A stretch of DNA of 64,000 bases from the NCBI RefSeq assembly GCF_032884065.1, contig NC_088868.1:5715626-5779625 (forward strand). Reading direction: 5' to 3'. The DNA is from Artemia franciscana. Lineage: Eukaryota > Arthropoda > Branchiopoda > Anostraca > Artemiidae. Of this stretch, positions 46,496-61,394 are shown piece by piece; the stretch's first letter is position 1; every line of letters begins with the position of its first letter. The translations under genes were made by a program, and so were the position numbers. Below the pieces are notes generated by a model. That model had not been told where the DNA came from. It made no database searches and saw only the letters and a program-made list of their open reading frames with translations.

Positions 46496-47026
46496 CGAAT
46501 ATCTGTTTCAATTTTCTTTAAAATGGAGAGTTCAGATGATAATTCATGCATTTGAGGAGCCTTTGAAATTGAAGGTACACGAGCACAACCACAAAAATAA
46601 TTAGCACCATAAAATCATCACGATTGCAGAAATTAGCACGACCTTAAGACGGGTAAGACTTTGGCAGGGTTGCCAACTGTAGCAGGTAAGAACTATTTTA
46701 ACACTATTCAACCATATATAGGACTGTTGAGTGTGCCCAGGGCTGCTAAAATGGCAGAGAGTGCTATTACAGTCAAACTTGTGAGTTTAGCACCGAAAAT
46801 CGCTGGGTAGCATCCGAGCATTGGTAATTGTAGTACTTTAGCAGCTTTAAGCCGCGGCAACACTGCTCAAAACAGATAAATAGAAGAAGGGAACGAATAG
46901 CCTAGCCTAATAATAATTCAAAAGGGTTTATAATTGATAATTTTATAGATGTTAGTGTGGTGACGCAGAGGGCAAAAGCTGAGCGCATTTTCTCGACAAG
47001 GACAACCCATCTATGGTGCCATTAAC
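46496..47026 (+). promoter_or_regulatory. Probable YPEL5 promoter and 5' UTR region
   Basis: The interval between the 124-bp array and the YPEL5 ATG is less AT-rich than its surroundings and free of recognised repeats. A TATATA at about 46720 and an acceptor-like TTTTATAG at 46948 are present, but neither the transcription start nor a 5' UTR splice can be decided from sequence. Confidence 0.35.
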
Positions 47027-47135
47027 ATGGGAAGAGTGTTTCTTGAACATTGTGGTGGATCAAAGCTTTTTACTTGTTCTCGTTGCCAAGCTGTTTTGAC
47101 AAATAGAGCTGAATTACTTAGTACTAGGTTTACTG
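47027..47135 (+). CDS. YPEL5: Yippee-like 5 (YPEL5), coding exon 1
   Basis: YPEL5 is a small zinc-binding protein of the Yippee/Mis18 fold. In animals it is reported at centrosomes and spindle and as a partner of the WDR26/GID-CTLH ubiquitin ligase. This exon starts at ATG 47027 ([20 protein letters not shown]) and ends in phase 1 within Gly37 (STRFT|G) at a GTAAGT donor. It supplies the first zinc knuckle, Cys17-Ser-Arg-Cys20. The MGR-F--H-GG start is the same as in human YPEL5, which fixes the start codon. The next exon lies 9.8 kb away. Confidence 0.95.
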
Positions 47136-47299
47136 GTAAGTTACTAGGCTATTCCAGCTATTTACCTATATTGTTTGTGTGATGGAAATATTCTAGTGGC
47201 AGTGGCAGCTCTCTTCTGATACAGTTTCCGACTATACCCCCTAGTTCTGGCAGACTGGTCAAGTTGAAATAGCTTATTTAATGAAGAGTTGTAATTCAG

Positions 47300-47905
47300 G
47301 AGCTTATGCATCATAATAGGTCTGAGAAAATTATATAATCTTCTTGTAAGACCATATTTGGAGTTTGGCTGCCCTGTTACAAATCCTCATTATAAGGTAG
47401 ATGTGGCAGCCCTAGAGAGTGTATAGAGAAGAGCAACTAAGCTTTGTGCCACATACTAACAACTTCCCTACCCCAAATGTCTGTTCCATCCGAAGATACC
47501 TACATTGGTTTACTGGAAGCATAGAGAAGATGTCATTTTTGTCAAGAAAATGCACCAAAATAACATGGCTAACTCCATTTTTTCTCCCTCCCTTGCCACT
47601 ATGACAAGAGGCCACTCAATGAAGCTGCAATAGGAGCCCTCCAGAAATAGAGAGAGGACAAACATTTTCTCAGTATGTGCTGTCCCAACTTAGAAATGTC
47701 TTTCCAATAAGACTGTCACTGGTAAATTGATTAATTCTTTCAAAAATGCAGTTGATTTGGAGTGGAGTAATGCAGAATGGGAGTACCAGTGGGACACCAC
47801 ACCCCATCATACCCAGTAATTGTGTCACCTCATCAATTCAACAGCAAGATATTCTACAGGAGGATGCAGTCCACCTTATCTTGCTGTAAATGCAATTTAA
47901 GGTAA
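47300..47905 (+). pseudogene. Non-LTR retrotransposon C-terminal fragment in the YPEL5 intron
   Basis: Across stops and frame changes it reads LYNLLVRPYLEFGCPVTNPH, YKVDVAALESV, RRATKLC, IPTLVYWKHREDVIFVKKMH, SLATMTRGHSMKL and NSFKNAVDLEWSNAEWEYQW. This is the post-RT region of CR1/jockey-type elements (LVRP-LEYGC-VW-P, IE-VQRRATK). It is 5' truncated, broken, and on the same strand as YPEL5. Confidence 0.8.
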
Positions 47906-48054
47906 AATTTAAGATGCCTTTTTATGCTCTTTTACAAATATAATAATTGATTCTCTCACAAATTCAACTTTAAGCTCGTTTTTGAACTCTTCAAAATGAA
48001 CCCTTGAATTTCTGGTTTTTGGGTATAAAGAATGCTTAAGGCACAGATTTTAAA

Positions 48055-48430
48055 ACATACAAATATAGAAGTTTTTAAATAAGTTAATTTGTAAGTTATG
48101 TATATTTTTACTAATAAAAACATTTCCAAAAATTAATAGTTCTAGTTGCCTTTTCAAGTAAACAAAAATTGGAGGGCAATTAGGCCTCCTCCCCCACTCC
48201 TTTTTTCTCAAAATTGTCTGATCAAAACTATGAAAAAGCCATTTAGCCAAAAAAATAGGCAAATTTTGTTTTAATTATTCATGTGCAGAGAAAGTTAAAG
48301 AGTCAAACTCTAGTATAAAGAGTGGGATGTTGTGGTGGAAACAGCTCCTTTCATAGATGGAGTAATTTCTGTTTGTTTTAAGTTTTAACATCACTCCTTA
48401 CTTTCAATTGAAAACACTTGTTTTTTTTGT
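48055..48430 (+). repeat. Family A repeat fragment
   Basis: It contains ATTGGAGGGCAATTAGGCCT, AAGCCATTTAGCCAAAAAAA and a terminal inverted ACTCCTTACTTTCAATTGA block. It matches the 3' half of the copies at 6531 and 22215. Confidence 0.75.
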
Positions 48431-48750
48431 TTAGTAACTTCTTTAAAGGTTAAATCTCCATTATAGCCCCTATAAGTTGGATTTTTTATTATTAGTTTTG
48501 TATAAGTTTTCTTAATTAGCATGTGATTAGCTTGAACATTTTAGTCATATTGAATGCTAGCAATTTTAACTGTACTGAGAGTCAACAGTGGAGCCTCATC
48601 TTGGGCATGCATTTTATTCTTGAGCCTAAACTTAGAAGATTAGACCTAATCTTGGACAGGGGATCTTTTAGTTAGAACAAAGTATCTGAATCTTGTTGGT
48701 TTGTGATCATCACATCATCTTGTTTTATTGAGTGTTTTTTGCTCATGTTT

Positions 48751-50580
48751 ATGGCACTTGGTATCAAACAAATGACATATACCAATTGCAAATTCTGTTG
48801 GTCTGTCTGTCTGTCTTTCTGTCTTGGTTTTGCTACTTTAGGCACTTCCAGATAAGCTAGAACAATGAAATTTGGCAGGCGTATCATGGACTGGACCAGA
48901 TTAAATTTGAAATAGTCATTTTTGCGATTTGACCGTCTGGGGGAGGGAGTAGGGGGTTGGTAAATCTGAAAAAAATAGAAAAAATTATGTATTTTTAGCT
49001 TACAAAGGAGTGATTGGATTTTCATGAAACTTCATATTTGGAAGTACCTTGTAAATTAGATCTCTTATTTTTAATCTCAACCAGATCCAGCGTAATTGGG
49101 GATGGGGCTGTTCTGGGGGGGGGGGGACCGGAATCTTAGAAAATACTTAAAGTGGTGAGATCAGGATGAAACTGGATGGGAAGAATGAACACAATAAATA
49201 CAAGTCTTAGATACAGGATTGACATAACTGGAACGGATCAGTTCTCTTTGGGGGTATTGGGGGAGGGTTAATTCTTAAAAATTAGAAAAAATAAGGTATT
49301 TTTGACTGACAAAAGGGTGATCCTATCTTAATGAAATTTCATATTTAGAAGGACCTCGTAACTCAGATCTCTTGTTTTAAATACCGACCGGATCCAGTGT
49401 CATTTGGGGGTGGGGAGCGGAAATCTTGGAAAACGCTTTTAAGCCAAGAGATCAGGATGAAACTTGGTGGAAAGAATAAGCACAAGTCCAAGATAGATGA
49501 CTGACATAACTGGATCATATCTGCTCTCTTTGGTGGAGTTGGGGGGGGGGGAGGAGTAATTTGGAAAAATTAGAAAAAATGAGGTATTTGTAACTTGCAA
49601 ACAGATGTGAATGAAATTTGATATCTAGAAGGATCTTGTGCTTTAGAACTTGTAGGGAGTTGGAGGGGGAAACTGGAATTCTTTGAAAATTGAAGTATCT
49701 GACGAATGGGTGATCAGATCTTAATGAAACTTGATATATAGAAGAATCGTATGTCTCAGATGCTCCATTGTCAATTCAAATCGAATCTGGGACATAGAGG
49801 GCTGGAGGGGAGAGACAGAAATCTTGGAAACCAGAAATTTTGGAAAACACTTAGAGTCAAGAGATAGGGGTGAAACTTGATGGGAAGAATAAGCACAAGT
49901 TATTGGTACGAGATTGATATAATTGGTACAGATCTGTTCTCTTTGAGGGAGCTGGGGAACATTAATTTGGAAGAGTCAGAAAATTGAGGTATTTTTAGCT
50001 TAAGTATGGGTGACCAGATTTTAATGAAATTTGATATTTAGAAGGAACTCGTGTCTCAGAGCTCTTATTTCAAATCCGGACCAGATCTTTTGACATTGAA
50101 AGAGTTGGAGAGGGAAACCGGAAATCTTGGAAAACGTTTATAACTGTTGTAGATACGTGATTGGTGTAATTGGACTAGATCTGCTGTCTTTGGGGGAGTT
50201 AGGTGATGGGGGCCCAGTGCTTTGGGGATTTTGGTGCTTTTGGACGTGCTGGGACGATAAAAATTTGTAGGAATTTCAGGGAGCTGCACAAATTGACTTG
50301 ATGAAGTCGTTTTCCCCGATTGGACTGCCTGGGGGCCTAAAGGGAGAGGAAAAATTGAGGCATTCTTAACTTACAAGTAGGGGATCAGATCTTAATGAAT
50401 TTAGATATTTAGAAGGACCTTGTGACTCAGAGCTCTTATTTTGAATCTCGACTGGCATTAAGTCTCTGATTTTTCTTTTAAAGCAATCTATTGATTCTCA
50501 GAATTTTGCCAGAGCTCATACCATATGAGCTTTGGCTCTTCCAACCTTGTCCCAAGTGCCATATGAGCTCTTAGCTCTTG
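48751..50580 (+). repeat. Family B repeat, near full-length (~1.83 kb)
   Basis: It has the same start (ATGGCACTTGGTATC), octamer run, G-rich modules with GATCAGGATGAAAC, and end (CAAGTGCCATATGAGCTCTT) as the copy at 10975-12861. It is also inserted in an intron in the same orientation as the host gene. Confidence 0.8.
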
Positions 50581-50689
50581 TTTTATTTTGCAGCCGCAAT
50601 GGTTTCACCCTCTACCTCCTTATACCACATATTTGTTATTATTATTGTTTTATTGTTAGCAGCTCACCCTTCTAAGTATTACTGCTGTA

Positions 50690-50976
50690 AGTAAGATGAT
50701 ATTAGGTCCTGAAGGTCCAAACTTCAGCCAAGAAGTGTAATGGGAGGCTATGGGCCAATCTTCCTGTGTTTTGCACAGCCTTCCTGCTTGTCTTCCCTAG
50801 ATTTCTCCGGGTACCCACTTAGAGCTGGGTGGAGTCTGGCTGAGCTAACAGAGTCACACCAATGATCCCCGTCCCAAAACAAATAATTGGCCACACTTGG
50901 GATTGAACCTGTGCCCCATGGACAAAAACTTTCAAACCAGTGTACCAGCCACTTGGCCAGGAGTAGTAATACCTAC
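50690..50976 (-). mobile_element. tRNA-derived SINE
   Basis: On the minus strand an A-box-like GGCCAAGTGGCTGGTACACTGG region (50941-50961, first 20 bases quoted elsewhere as GGCCAAGTGGCTGG) and a B-box-like CAGGTTCAATCCC (50898-50912) head a body. The body contains GTGTGACTCTGTTAGCTCAG, AGTGGGTACCCGGAGAAATC and GCTGAAGTTTGGACCTTC. It shares its order and body with the SINE at 55369. Confidence 0.8.
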
Positions 50977-51273
50977 CACATAGCAATAATACTGCTGATA
51001 TACTACTGACTGATTTTGTTTTTTGTGTTTTTTTCTTAAAATAAGTCATATCATGGTAAACATTCCACTTGATGCCTTTTTTATGCTCTTTCTCAATATA
51101 ATAATTGCTTTATTCAAAAATTCAATTTTGAACCTTTTATGGGCCCACAAAAACAATACATTTTTCTTTTATTGATGGCAATAGAAAGGAGATAAATATT
51201 GGTTTAAAATTTGCAAATTTGATCATACTTCCCTTTATTTAATTTTTTAATCTGCAGGCACTGCTTTTTGGCA

Positions 51274-53593
<2,320 letters not shown>

Positions 53594-55368
53594 GGATAAA
53601 CAGTTTTTATGTCAATTATTGCTATGTTTACTGTTTACTGTATGCCTTCTTCTACTGTTAGGCCATAAAATAGTAAAATTAATTTCAAAATTGTTTATCC
53701 AGTTTGATTATGAAAGATCAATGTCTGCGGATTATATAGGGTTAAGGTATCAATGATTCAGCAGTTTTTGTAAAAAAAAAGACTTTTTTTTACTCCAGAA
53801 GACCTCATTTACAGATTTTTGGGTTGAAAAAGGATGGGTTGAAAAGGGATTTCTGATTAAAGCATAAAAAAGCCATCAAGTGTTCACCTAATTCATAGGT
53901 CAGTAATAGAAAGGTCTCCATATTTTCATAAATTTTTGCTACTAATCATAAACATACTGTGTCCTCCTACCATAGATAGATTTAACCTAAGGTAATTGTA
54001 TTGAAGTTACATATTTGTATTTAAATAGGCTAGAATATAATGATAACTTGTGTTTAAGATTAGAAACTGACAAAACGTTTTCCTTCACTGTAGTCAGCCA
54101 ATCTTCTCTAACGTTTTTCCAACCATCAGCCAATCCCATATGATTTCCAATCTATGAACCTTATATACAAGATAAGGACATACTGTTCATATTTGTATCA
54201 GATACATTTTAGTCCACGGTAGTCTTCAGAATTTCTTGTCACCATTTTCTAATATAAAACAAGTAGTCACTTAAAAGGGTCAAAGTGTCATTTGTAATAG
54301 AAGCAATTAGTACATTTGGAAATAGCACAAAAAGATTCATCTAGTGGTGTATTCACCTTCAAACTAGCTAAGTTGTAGAAAAAACTCCAAAATTTGTCAT
54401 CTAAGAATTTTGTGATTGTGCAACTTTTTGTTTTTAAATACCATCAGTAGGAGAGAGAGGGACAAAACTGCAGAGGGGCGATTCCATACATTTGAGCTCT
54501 TGTCTGAAGTTCTTGAGCTAATCCATTCAAAAAATTCCCACTAGATGCCCTTCAGGTAATTCACGTTTGGCACGGGTTTTAAACTTTGGTTAAAAGAGAC
54601 AACCAAGAAAAGAGGTAGCCTAAGGCAATTTTTATATACTTCATGGAAATCCTGACACATGTAATGTTTGTCAAATATTTTCTAAGTTAATATAGCTCTT
54701 GGGCCGTAAGTTAGCAGGATTAGACAAGGTTTAACCTTGCTATTTGTGTGGCAATTTTCATCAGTAAACATCAGGCCATTATCTATGAAAAAATATATTT
54801 TCAATATGGAATAAACATAGGGCAACTCCAGACACTTTTTTAGGGGTGATTCTGGACACTTTTTCTGGTGTCTGTTTTTGCCCTGTACTAACAGAATGTT
54901 TTTTTGTTGTTGCAAGTTGTTGCTTATGAAAATACGAATCAATGGACTTTAAACATATTTTTTTTATCAAGAAATGTGAGGAAATGTCTTAGGAATGATA
55001 ATGCTTATCATAGGGTTGTCACGGGGCAGCCGCATATTGCCACGGTAGCGTGAATTGCTTGGACTAACATGTTCTACAGCTAAAAGTTAAGGTGGCGGTT
55101 TGAAATACATTTTTTGTTTGTGGGGGGAGGACGGAAATCTAACACTTAATTAAAAGAAATGAGTGACTTTCTTTAGAACCTATTAGAAATGCCTCTTAAT
55201 ATCGCTTAAACCTATCTCTAATTGCAACCCCCCATCTGGAGCTGCTAACTAGGGCAGGCTAGCCATATATTGTCATGTTGACTTTAATATGTACAGTCTT
55301 GGTTCAAAGAAACGCGGTATTATCATTAAAAGTTCTCAGACATAGCCCTTAATATGGCTTTATTTATT

Positions 55369-55692
55369 AGCCGTCCTAGCCGAGTCGGTTGGTGCGCTGG
55401 ATTTGGGATCCTTTGTCTGAAAGGACGCGGGTTCAAATCCCAGTGTACCCAATTGTTCAGTTTGGGACGGGAGTCAGTGGCGTGACTCTGTAAGCTTAGC
55501 CAGAGTCGACCCAGCTTTAAATGGGTACCTGGAGAAATCTGGGGAAGGTAAACAGGAAGGGTGTGCGAAAGCACAGGATGGTTGGCCCCCAACCCCCCAT
55601 TGCACTTCCTGGCTGAAGGGCCAAGAAACGGAGATCAGCACCGCTGGTAGGGACTGTAAAGTCTAATGCCGTATCCTTTACCTTTACCTTTA
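55369..55692 (+). mobile_element. tRNA-derived SINE inserted in duplication copy 2
   Basis: The head reads CCGTCCTAGCCGAGTCGGTT (A-box region) and CGCGGGTTCAAATCCCAGTG (B-box at ~55430-55441). The body includes GGGACGGGAGTCAGTGGCGT, AATGGGTACCTGGAGAAATC and TTCCTGGCTGAAGGGCC. The tail is CCTTTACCTTTACCTTTATT. The empty site in copy 1 at about 53065-53075 defines the insertion. A CTTTATT-like target duplication is plausible but short. Confidence 0.9.
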
Positions 55693-56093
55693 TTATCATC
55701 CCTCCCCTCTAGAATTGGTTGCTAGGTCTTTAATTCTTGGTTATTTTTGCATATATTTTATCCTTTTTTAAGTTTTTTTTTTCGCCTTTTGTTTTTTCGT
55801 TTGTTGAGTTTTAAGTGCTTTTTCTGTATTTTAATAATGCTTTGTAATTTTTTTTTTTTGATATTAGTTGTACATACAAAAGTCTGTATCCTGTAGATTT
55901 ATTTTCTTATGGTAAAACTTTGATAGGTAATCGTTTACACAATTTGAGCATCTTGTAGCCCCTTTCGCCTTTATTTCACCCCTGATAGCACATTCAACTT
56001 CCAATAGTGTATTAGACTCTATTACTAAAAAAGTGCTAACAGCAATCCGCAATATCATCTGAAAACACTCTAAAAGCATTACTTAACAAGCTG

Positions 56094-56937
<844 letters not shown>

Positions 56938-57182
56938 GTGCAACTGGAAGAGCTTTTCTGTTTGGGAAAGTTATAAACATTAAGTACAGTGAGGTGCAGG
57001 ATCGGATAATGCTTACTGGTCGTCATATGGTGAGAGACGTATCCTGCAAACGGTGTGATCAGAAACTCGGATGGATGTATGAATTTGCCACCGAAGAACA
57101 ACAAAAATATAAAGAAGGCAAAGTAATTCTCGAGAAGGCACTTGTTAACGAAATCGATGGTATTGATGAAGCTGATGATTAG
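56938..57182 (+). CDS. YPEL5: Yippee-like 5 (YPEL5), coding exon 2
   Basis: Bases 56938-56939 complete Gly37. The frame then reads [40 protein letters not shown] and [20 protein letters not shown], to TAG at 57180-57182. Cys73-Lys-Arg-Cys76 is the second zinc knuckle, and exactly 52 residues separate the two CxxC pairs, the Yippee signature. The product is 117 residues (human 121), with an acidic [10 protein letters not shown]-terminus. The 3' flank is unusual: a second coding frame begins 27 bases after the stop in the same frame. Confidence 0.96.
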
Positions 57183-57209
57183 CTCAAGTTTGTACCTATT
57201 TTCGAAAAT

Positions 57210-57426
57210 ATGAATGTGCCCCCGAAAATGGTTTTAACAGTAAAAAATGTGGACAAATTCAGTAGTGCACGTAAAAACAGTGTTGACTCATCTAGTGAGG
57301 ATGAAAAATCTGTACTTTCTCCAAAAAGTCAAGAATTCAAAGAGGAACCTTTTAGAAGTTGTCTGAATGATAAAGATAGTCAGGAATATGCATTGTCAGA
57401 TGAAAGTATTGCATGGCAACCTAGAG
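57210..57426 (+). CDS. Unrecognised small protein, exon 1 (downstream of YPEL5)
   Basis: An ATG at 57210, or the better-context ATG at 57228 (GAAAATGG), opens a 72-codon frame. Its N-terminus is MVLTVKNVDKFSSARK-like. A Ser/Asp/Glu-rich stretch follows (SVDSSSEDEKSVLSPKSQEF), then DSQEYALSDESIAWQPR. It ends in phase 1 at AGAG|GTAAGC, a good donor. SP and SxDE motifs suggest phosphorylation. I do not recognise the family. It is in the same frame as YPEL5, separated by TAG and nine sense codons, with no room for a separate promoter. Expression would therefore need a bicistronic message, stop readthrough, or a start inside YPEL5 exon 2. Confidence 0.6.
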
Positions 57427-57464
57427 GTAAGCTTTTTTCAATAATTAAAAAAAAATTTTTATAA

Positions 57465-58090
57465 AAAATAAATTTTTAGACAAAAGTAAGGAACTGTATA
57501 CCATATAAACCTAAGACAAAAAAAAAATTCCGCTATTCAAACCTAAAACGAACAGAAATTACTAACAATGAATAAATAAAACAGTTCAATGTAAAAACAG
57601 ATAATATACACGCATGGACCAATATATGGAATATATGGACCAATATGGACCATATGTACAAACACCGAATCTATGATGCTCAATTACACCTGCGCTCCAT
57701 GCGCTCAATCATCGCAATGCAAGATCCTCCCAGCAGAAAATTCTTCCTTCTTCCACTCCCCATCGAAAAAATGTATGCATATTTCCAATAGCAAATAAGC
57801 AGTGGGGAAATTTTATAATTTATAAAACTTTCCCCAGGGGCTTGTAGGGGGTCATTTTATCTCCAAAGACATAGTTGTTGGGACTTTCAACTATGCTGAA
57901 CAAAAAAGGTATCTTAAAATTTTGATGGGGTGATTTTTGGGAAAAACAGGATTGGGAGGGGACCTAGTTGCCCTCCATTTGTTTTGTCTTTTTAAAAGGG
58001 CACTCAAACTTTTCATATTAAGAGACACATTTTATAACATAAAAACCTTTCCCCAGTGGCAGTAGGGGGTTCAAGTTTGAGGGGGATGAT
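57465..58090 (-). repeat. Family A repeat fragment in the intron of the downstream gene
   Basis: It contains TCCAAAGACATAGTTGTTGG, TTGATGGGGTGATTTTTGG and GACCTAGTTGCCCTCCA, matching the minus-orientation copies at 20374 and 34790. A truncated motif AACCTAAAACGAACAGAAAT lies at ~57540. Confidence 0.7.
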
Positions 58091-58710
58091 TTTCGAAATA
58101 GGTACAGAATTAGGCACAGGGTAGATACAGAATTAAGAACTTAATAGTTCTTAGCCCAATAGTAAATGAAACTCTAAAATACGGTATTTTTATGCCAATA
58201 AACAATTGTCAACGGCATCTATGTTATTTCCAGAGTTATTGCAGCTGAGTTTTATTGTTTGCTATTAATGGGATAAGACTATTGTATTGCTTTGAGGTTA
58301 TCTTCACATTGATTGATACCCTCTAATAATACATTTATAGTTAAATTTTTATGAGAGATTTTCTTTAGTCCATAGAATATGACTTTCTCTCTGGGTATTT
58401 TCATTAAAGCCATCTTTTTTTAAGAAGACTGGCTCGCAATCTATATTATAAAAGTTGTATAGCGCCATATTTGTTACATTCATTAAGGTGCTGATTTTTC
58501 ACAGAACAAGCAGAAGAGGGGAAGGAACCCCCTGGAAGCGCCGTACTTTACCTGCCGGTATTCAGTAACACGTAAATTGCGGGGAATAGGTGAGGGGGTC
58601 CTTACGTTTCCCTTGTTCCTGGGTAATTTCAGTAACTTGGGTATTTGTTCAGTGCTCTGTGCGTGCACTTGAGATTGATATTTTTGGATTATTATTAACC
58701 TGTCTTACAG

Positions 58711-58781
58711 GTAGCGACTTGGGCTTTCTAGTGAACTGTGCTCCACCCTTGGCCATTCTGATTGGACTTCTTATCCTGTGA
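58711..58781 (+). CDS. Unrecognised small protein, exon 2 (hydrophobic tail)
   Basis: The exon follows ATTATTAACCTGTCTTACAG, an acceptor with a branch-point-like TTAAC. Its GT completes the Gly split by the 57426 donor, and the frame continues SDLGFLVNCAPPLAILIGLL-IL to TGA at 58779-58781. The joined product is 95 residues. Its last ~20 residues are strongly hydrophobic with nothing after them, the layout of a tail-anchored membrane protein with a cytosolic acidic N-terminal domain. The phase match and tail support this join, but no transcript evidence exists here and no AATAAA follows closely. Confidence 0.5.
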
Positions 58782-58854
58782 CGCTACTGCCTGACTACTC
58801 TGCCCACTGATTCTGTTTAGACTCTAAGCAATTTTATTCCCATACGCACCTGCA

Positions 58855-59760
58855 TCCGGCATGTGCTCTAGGGAGAAAGCCGAGGAAGTTGTTTACAATC
58901 CAATTATAAACTTTATGACTCGTGCAGTCAAAGTAGGGAATAAAAGTGATGACGTTGTGGTCAAAACTGTTCAGTATTATAAGGAGGATGCTCTAGCGAA
59001 AGCCAAAGAATTGATTTGGCCTCTTGCTGGAACGTTGACGCATGCGTCAGCTCAATCGCAAATCGCACTGGGGGCTATGCTGGTATAGAAGAGAATTTTG
59101 ATATTTTAAGTTTTGAGTATGAACAGATTGGTGTTAGATTTAACCCAGAAAAACGTCAAGTTGTTGTAGTAGGAAAGTCGACCGGTCGTTCATCTGCTGA
59201 AAATTTTTGCCTTGGATCGCATCTTTCAAAGCCTTCGTCTAGTATTACTTACCTTGGTTTGCCAATTGCCTCTAGTTTAAAGCATTCTAGGACCCTACTG
59301 CTTGAGTTTTTAAGTGAAAGACTGCGAAGGACGTATGGACTTCTTGTTTAATGTAAATCCAGGTATGAGCAGGCAATTTTAGGAAGGATATACAATGCGT
59401 CTGATGTGCCCCATCTACTAGCATTAGCACCCTTTTGGGAACTTTTTAGTTAAAATGAAAAAAAAACTATTCACCGACTGTTTTCCCGTTCTGAAGTTCC
59501 TTTTAGGTATCCCTCTCTGGAAGAGCAATCGACGACTTTTGTTTAGTTTTGGTATAGCACAACTATTTGTAGTCATTGAAGAGCACCGGCCTCGCTTTAT
59601 GAATACGCTAGATCGTGACAACAGTTTACTGAGTGCTTTTTATTGTGAGATTTAAGTGTGAATCTATCTTTTCTTTTTCCTTTTTTTTTGTCTTTACTCC
59701 GTGTTAGCATTATATGTATCTTTTGGGAAATAAAATATTAGCAGTGATAATAAAAAAAAG
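58855..59760 (+). pseudogene. Internally deleted non-LTR retrotransposon
   Basis: The first part (58861-59030) reads CSREKAEEVVYNPIINFMTR, then VVVKTVQYYKEDALAKAKEL, which looks like upstream retroelement ORF sequence. It then switches abruptly to a post-YADD region (from ~59070): IGVRFNPEKRQVVVV, SSSITYLGLPIASSLKHSR. The YADD motif and most of the RT are missing. Frame changes follow (FSRSEVPFRYPSLEEQ in one frame at 59470-59530). The element ends with AATAAAATATTAGC and a TGATAATAAAAAAAA tail at ~59760. Confidence 0.75.
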
Positions 59761-61394
59761 GATCGGCTTTTTTGTGCTGATTTCATACACATCAATTTTA
59801 TTGTGTTCGATGTTACTCACAAAAAGCTAGGAGCCTGAGAAAATTCTGCCTGGTTTTCGAAATGGGGAAGTACCCCCAAAGTAAAGCGAACTCTCTCTTA
59901 GAGTTAATTCTGTATACACTCTTTATCTCTCCCTCCTTAACTATCCGAAATATTTCTAAGGTCTAAAGAAATTTCGCTGTCTTAGGTAAATTCCCTGTTG
60001 TTTTACACTTCTAGTATTTTCATTAGGGCTATGGGAATTTGCCTCTCAGATTTTCTGTAGTTAGGGAGGGAGGGAGATGCCTCAAAAGGTGTATTTTTAA
60101 AACCAATACATCCCGACTCTTATTGAGCCTTCAAATAAAAAAAAGTTCTAAGAGAGAGACGAGGGAAGGGTGAAGTGGAAATCAATATAGGACTTTAATT
60201 TAATCCCTCGTGATTTCTTGGAATATTTCTGGTCTACCATGTTATTATAAAAGTAAAGATTGATATTAAGTCCAAAATGAGCCGAATTTACTCTGTATTG
60301 GAGGGGGAACCCTCCTTCCTCATCCCCACCTCCACTTCAGGGTCGCTGAAACTTTGGAAGGTGCTCATTACATTAGAAACTGATAGTTCTAGTCCTTTTT
60401 TTATAAGTCGAAAGTGGTTGGAGACCAAACAGCCGCGGTGGTGGTATTTTCCACCAGGGGGTATTTCCGGATGGGTGTTTTTTACAGGGGGTAATTTATA
60501 GGGGGAAGGGGTAAACGCCTGCTCCTAAAATATGTGCGCTGTTTCTTTCTTTTCTTGGCCTTAGACTATTTTTCTAGACTTTTTTCTTATTACAATATGA
60601 TTCAGTCAGCCAAAATGCTAATATTGTTCCAAAGAACTTTCAGTGAAAGAAAGAGGATGCTAAAGAGCGTATTTTCAGCTCTTGAGATGGGAGTAAAAAA
60701 ATGTGCTTTTGGTCCTAATTATCCGAATCGTTTTGATTGTAACTGCTTTCGTTGGGTATCTTGAACAGTTCTTTGAATTAGTGAGGATTCTCCCCACCCC
60801 TGACGGGACCTGTTCTTTATTATTGATGTAATAAGTGGTAGGATTTCGATGATCGCTGAAACTCAACCAGTGGCTAGACCCCTAGTGACCCCCTAGTAGA
60901 CCCCTAGTGCTCTTTGAAGGTTGCAGCAACTGGGATCATGTTATTCTTTAATTGGAATTCCACAACTTCAGATATAAGTGTTATGGGCAAGATACAATGA
61001 TAGAACAATCTAGTGAATACTCCTTTTTAAGAATATCTGTGATGATGTAATAAAAAAAAGATAAAACAAGACTCAAAAGATCATGTGGCATTTTATTTTA
61101 GCAGTAAATGTTAAATAAAACACAGAAAAGAAAAATATGCTGTAACTCTAGTTATTATTCGCAACCAAAATTAATTGAGATCCAATAATTTTGGATCTCA
61201 ATTAATTTGAGATTAATCTAGAATTAATTTCAATTAATCAACTCTTCCTAACAGTTACTGAAGCTGTGAACAACAGAATAAATAAAACAATTTATAAATA
61301 TAAACAATTTTATAAATATAAAATTGTTTATAACAATTTATAAAACAATAAAATAAATAAATAAAAACAATTAGCTATTTATGCTGATTCCCAT
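59761..61394. other. Intergenic DNA with repeat scraps
   Basis: A short family A block (GAGCCTGAGAAAATTCTGCC) lies at ~59830. The interval 61160-61370 is AATTAAT/TAAAACAAT low-complexity sequence with palindromic ATTAATT motifs. No gene is supported. The frame at 60277-60501 (plus) looks like chance. Confidence 0.4.

Noticed and set aside
54682-54970. Minus-strand ORFs in the YPEL5 intron duplication
   Set aside because: The equivalent region of copy 1 does not keep them open in the same way, and they match no known protein.
55369-55445. Functional tRNA gene at the SINE head
   Set aside because: It is followed by a SINE body shared with another copy and the cloverleaf is imperfect; SINE is the better call.
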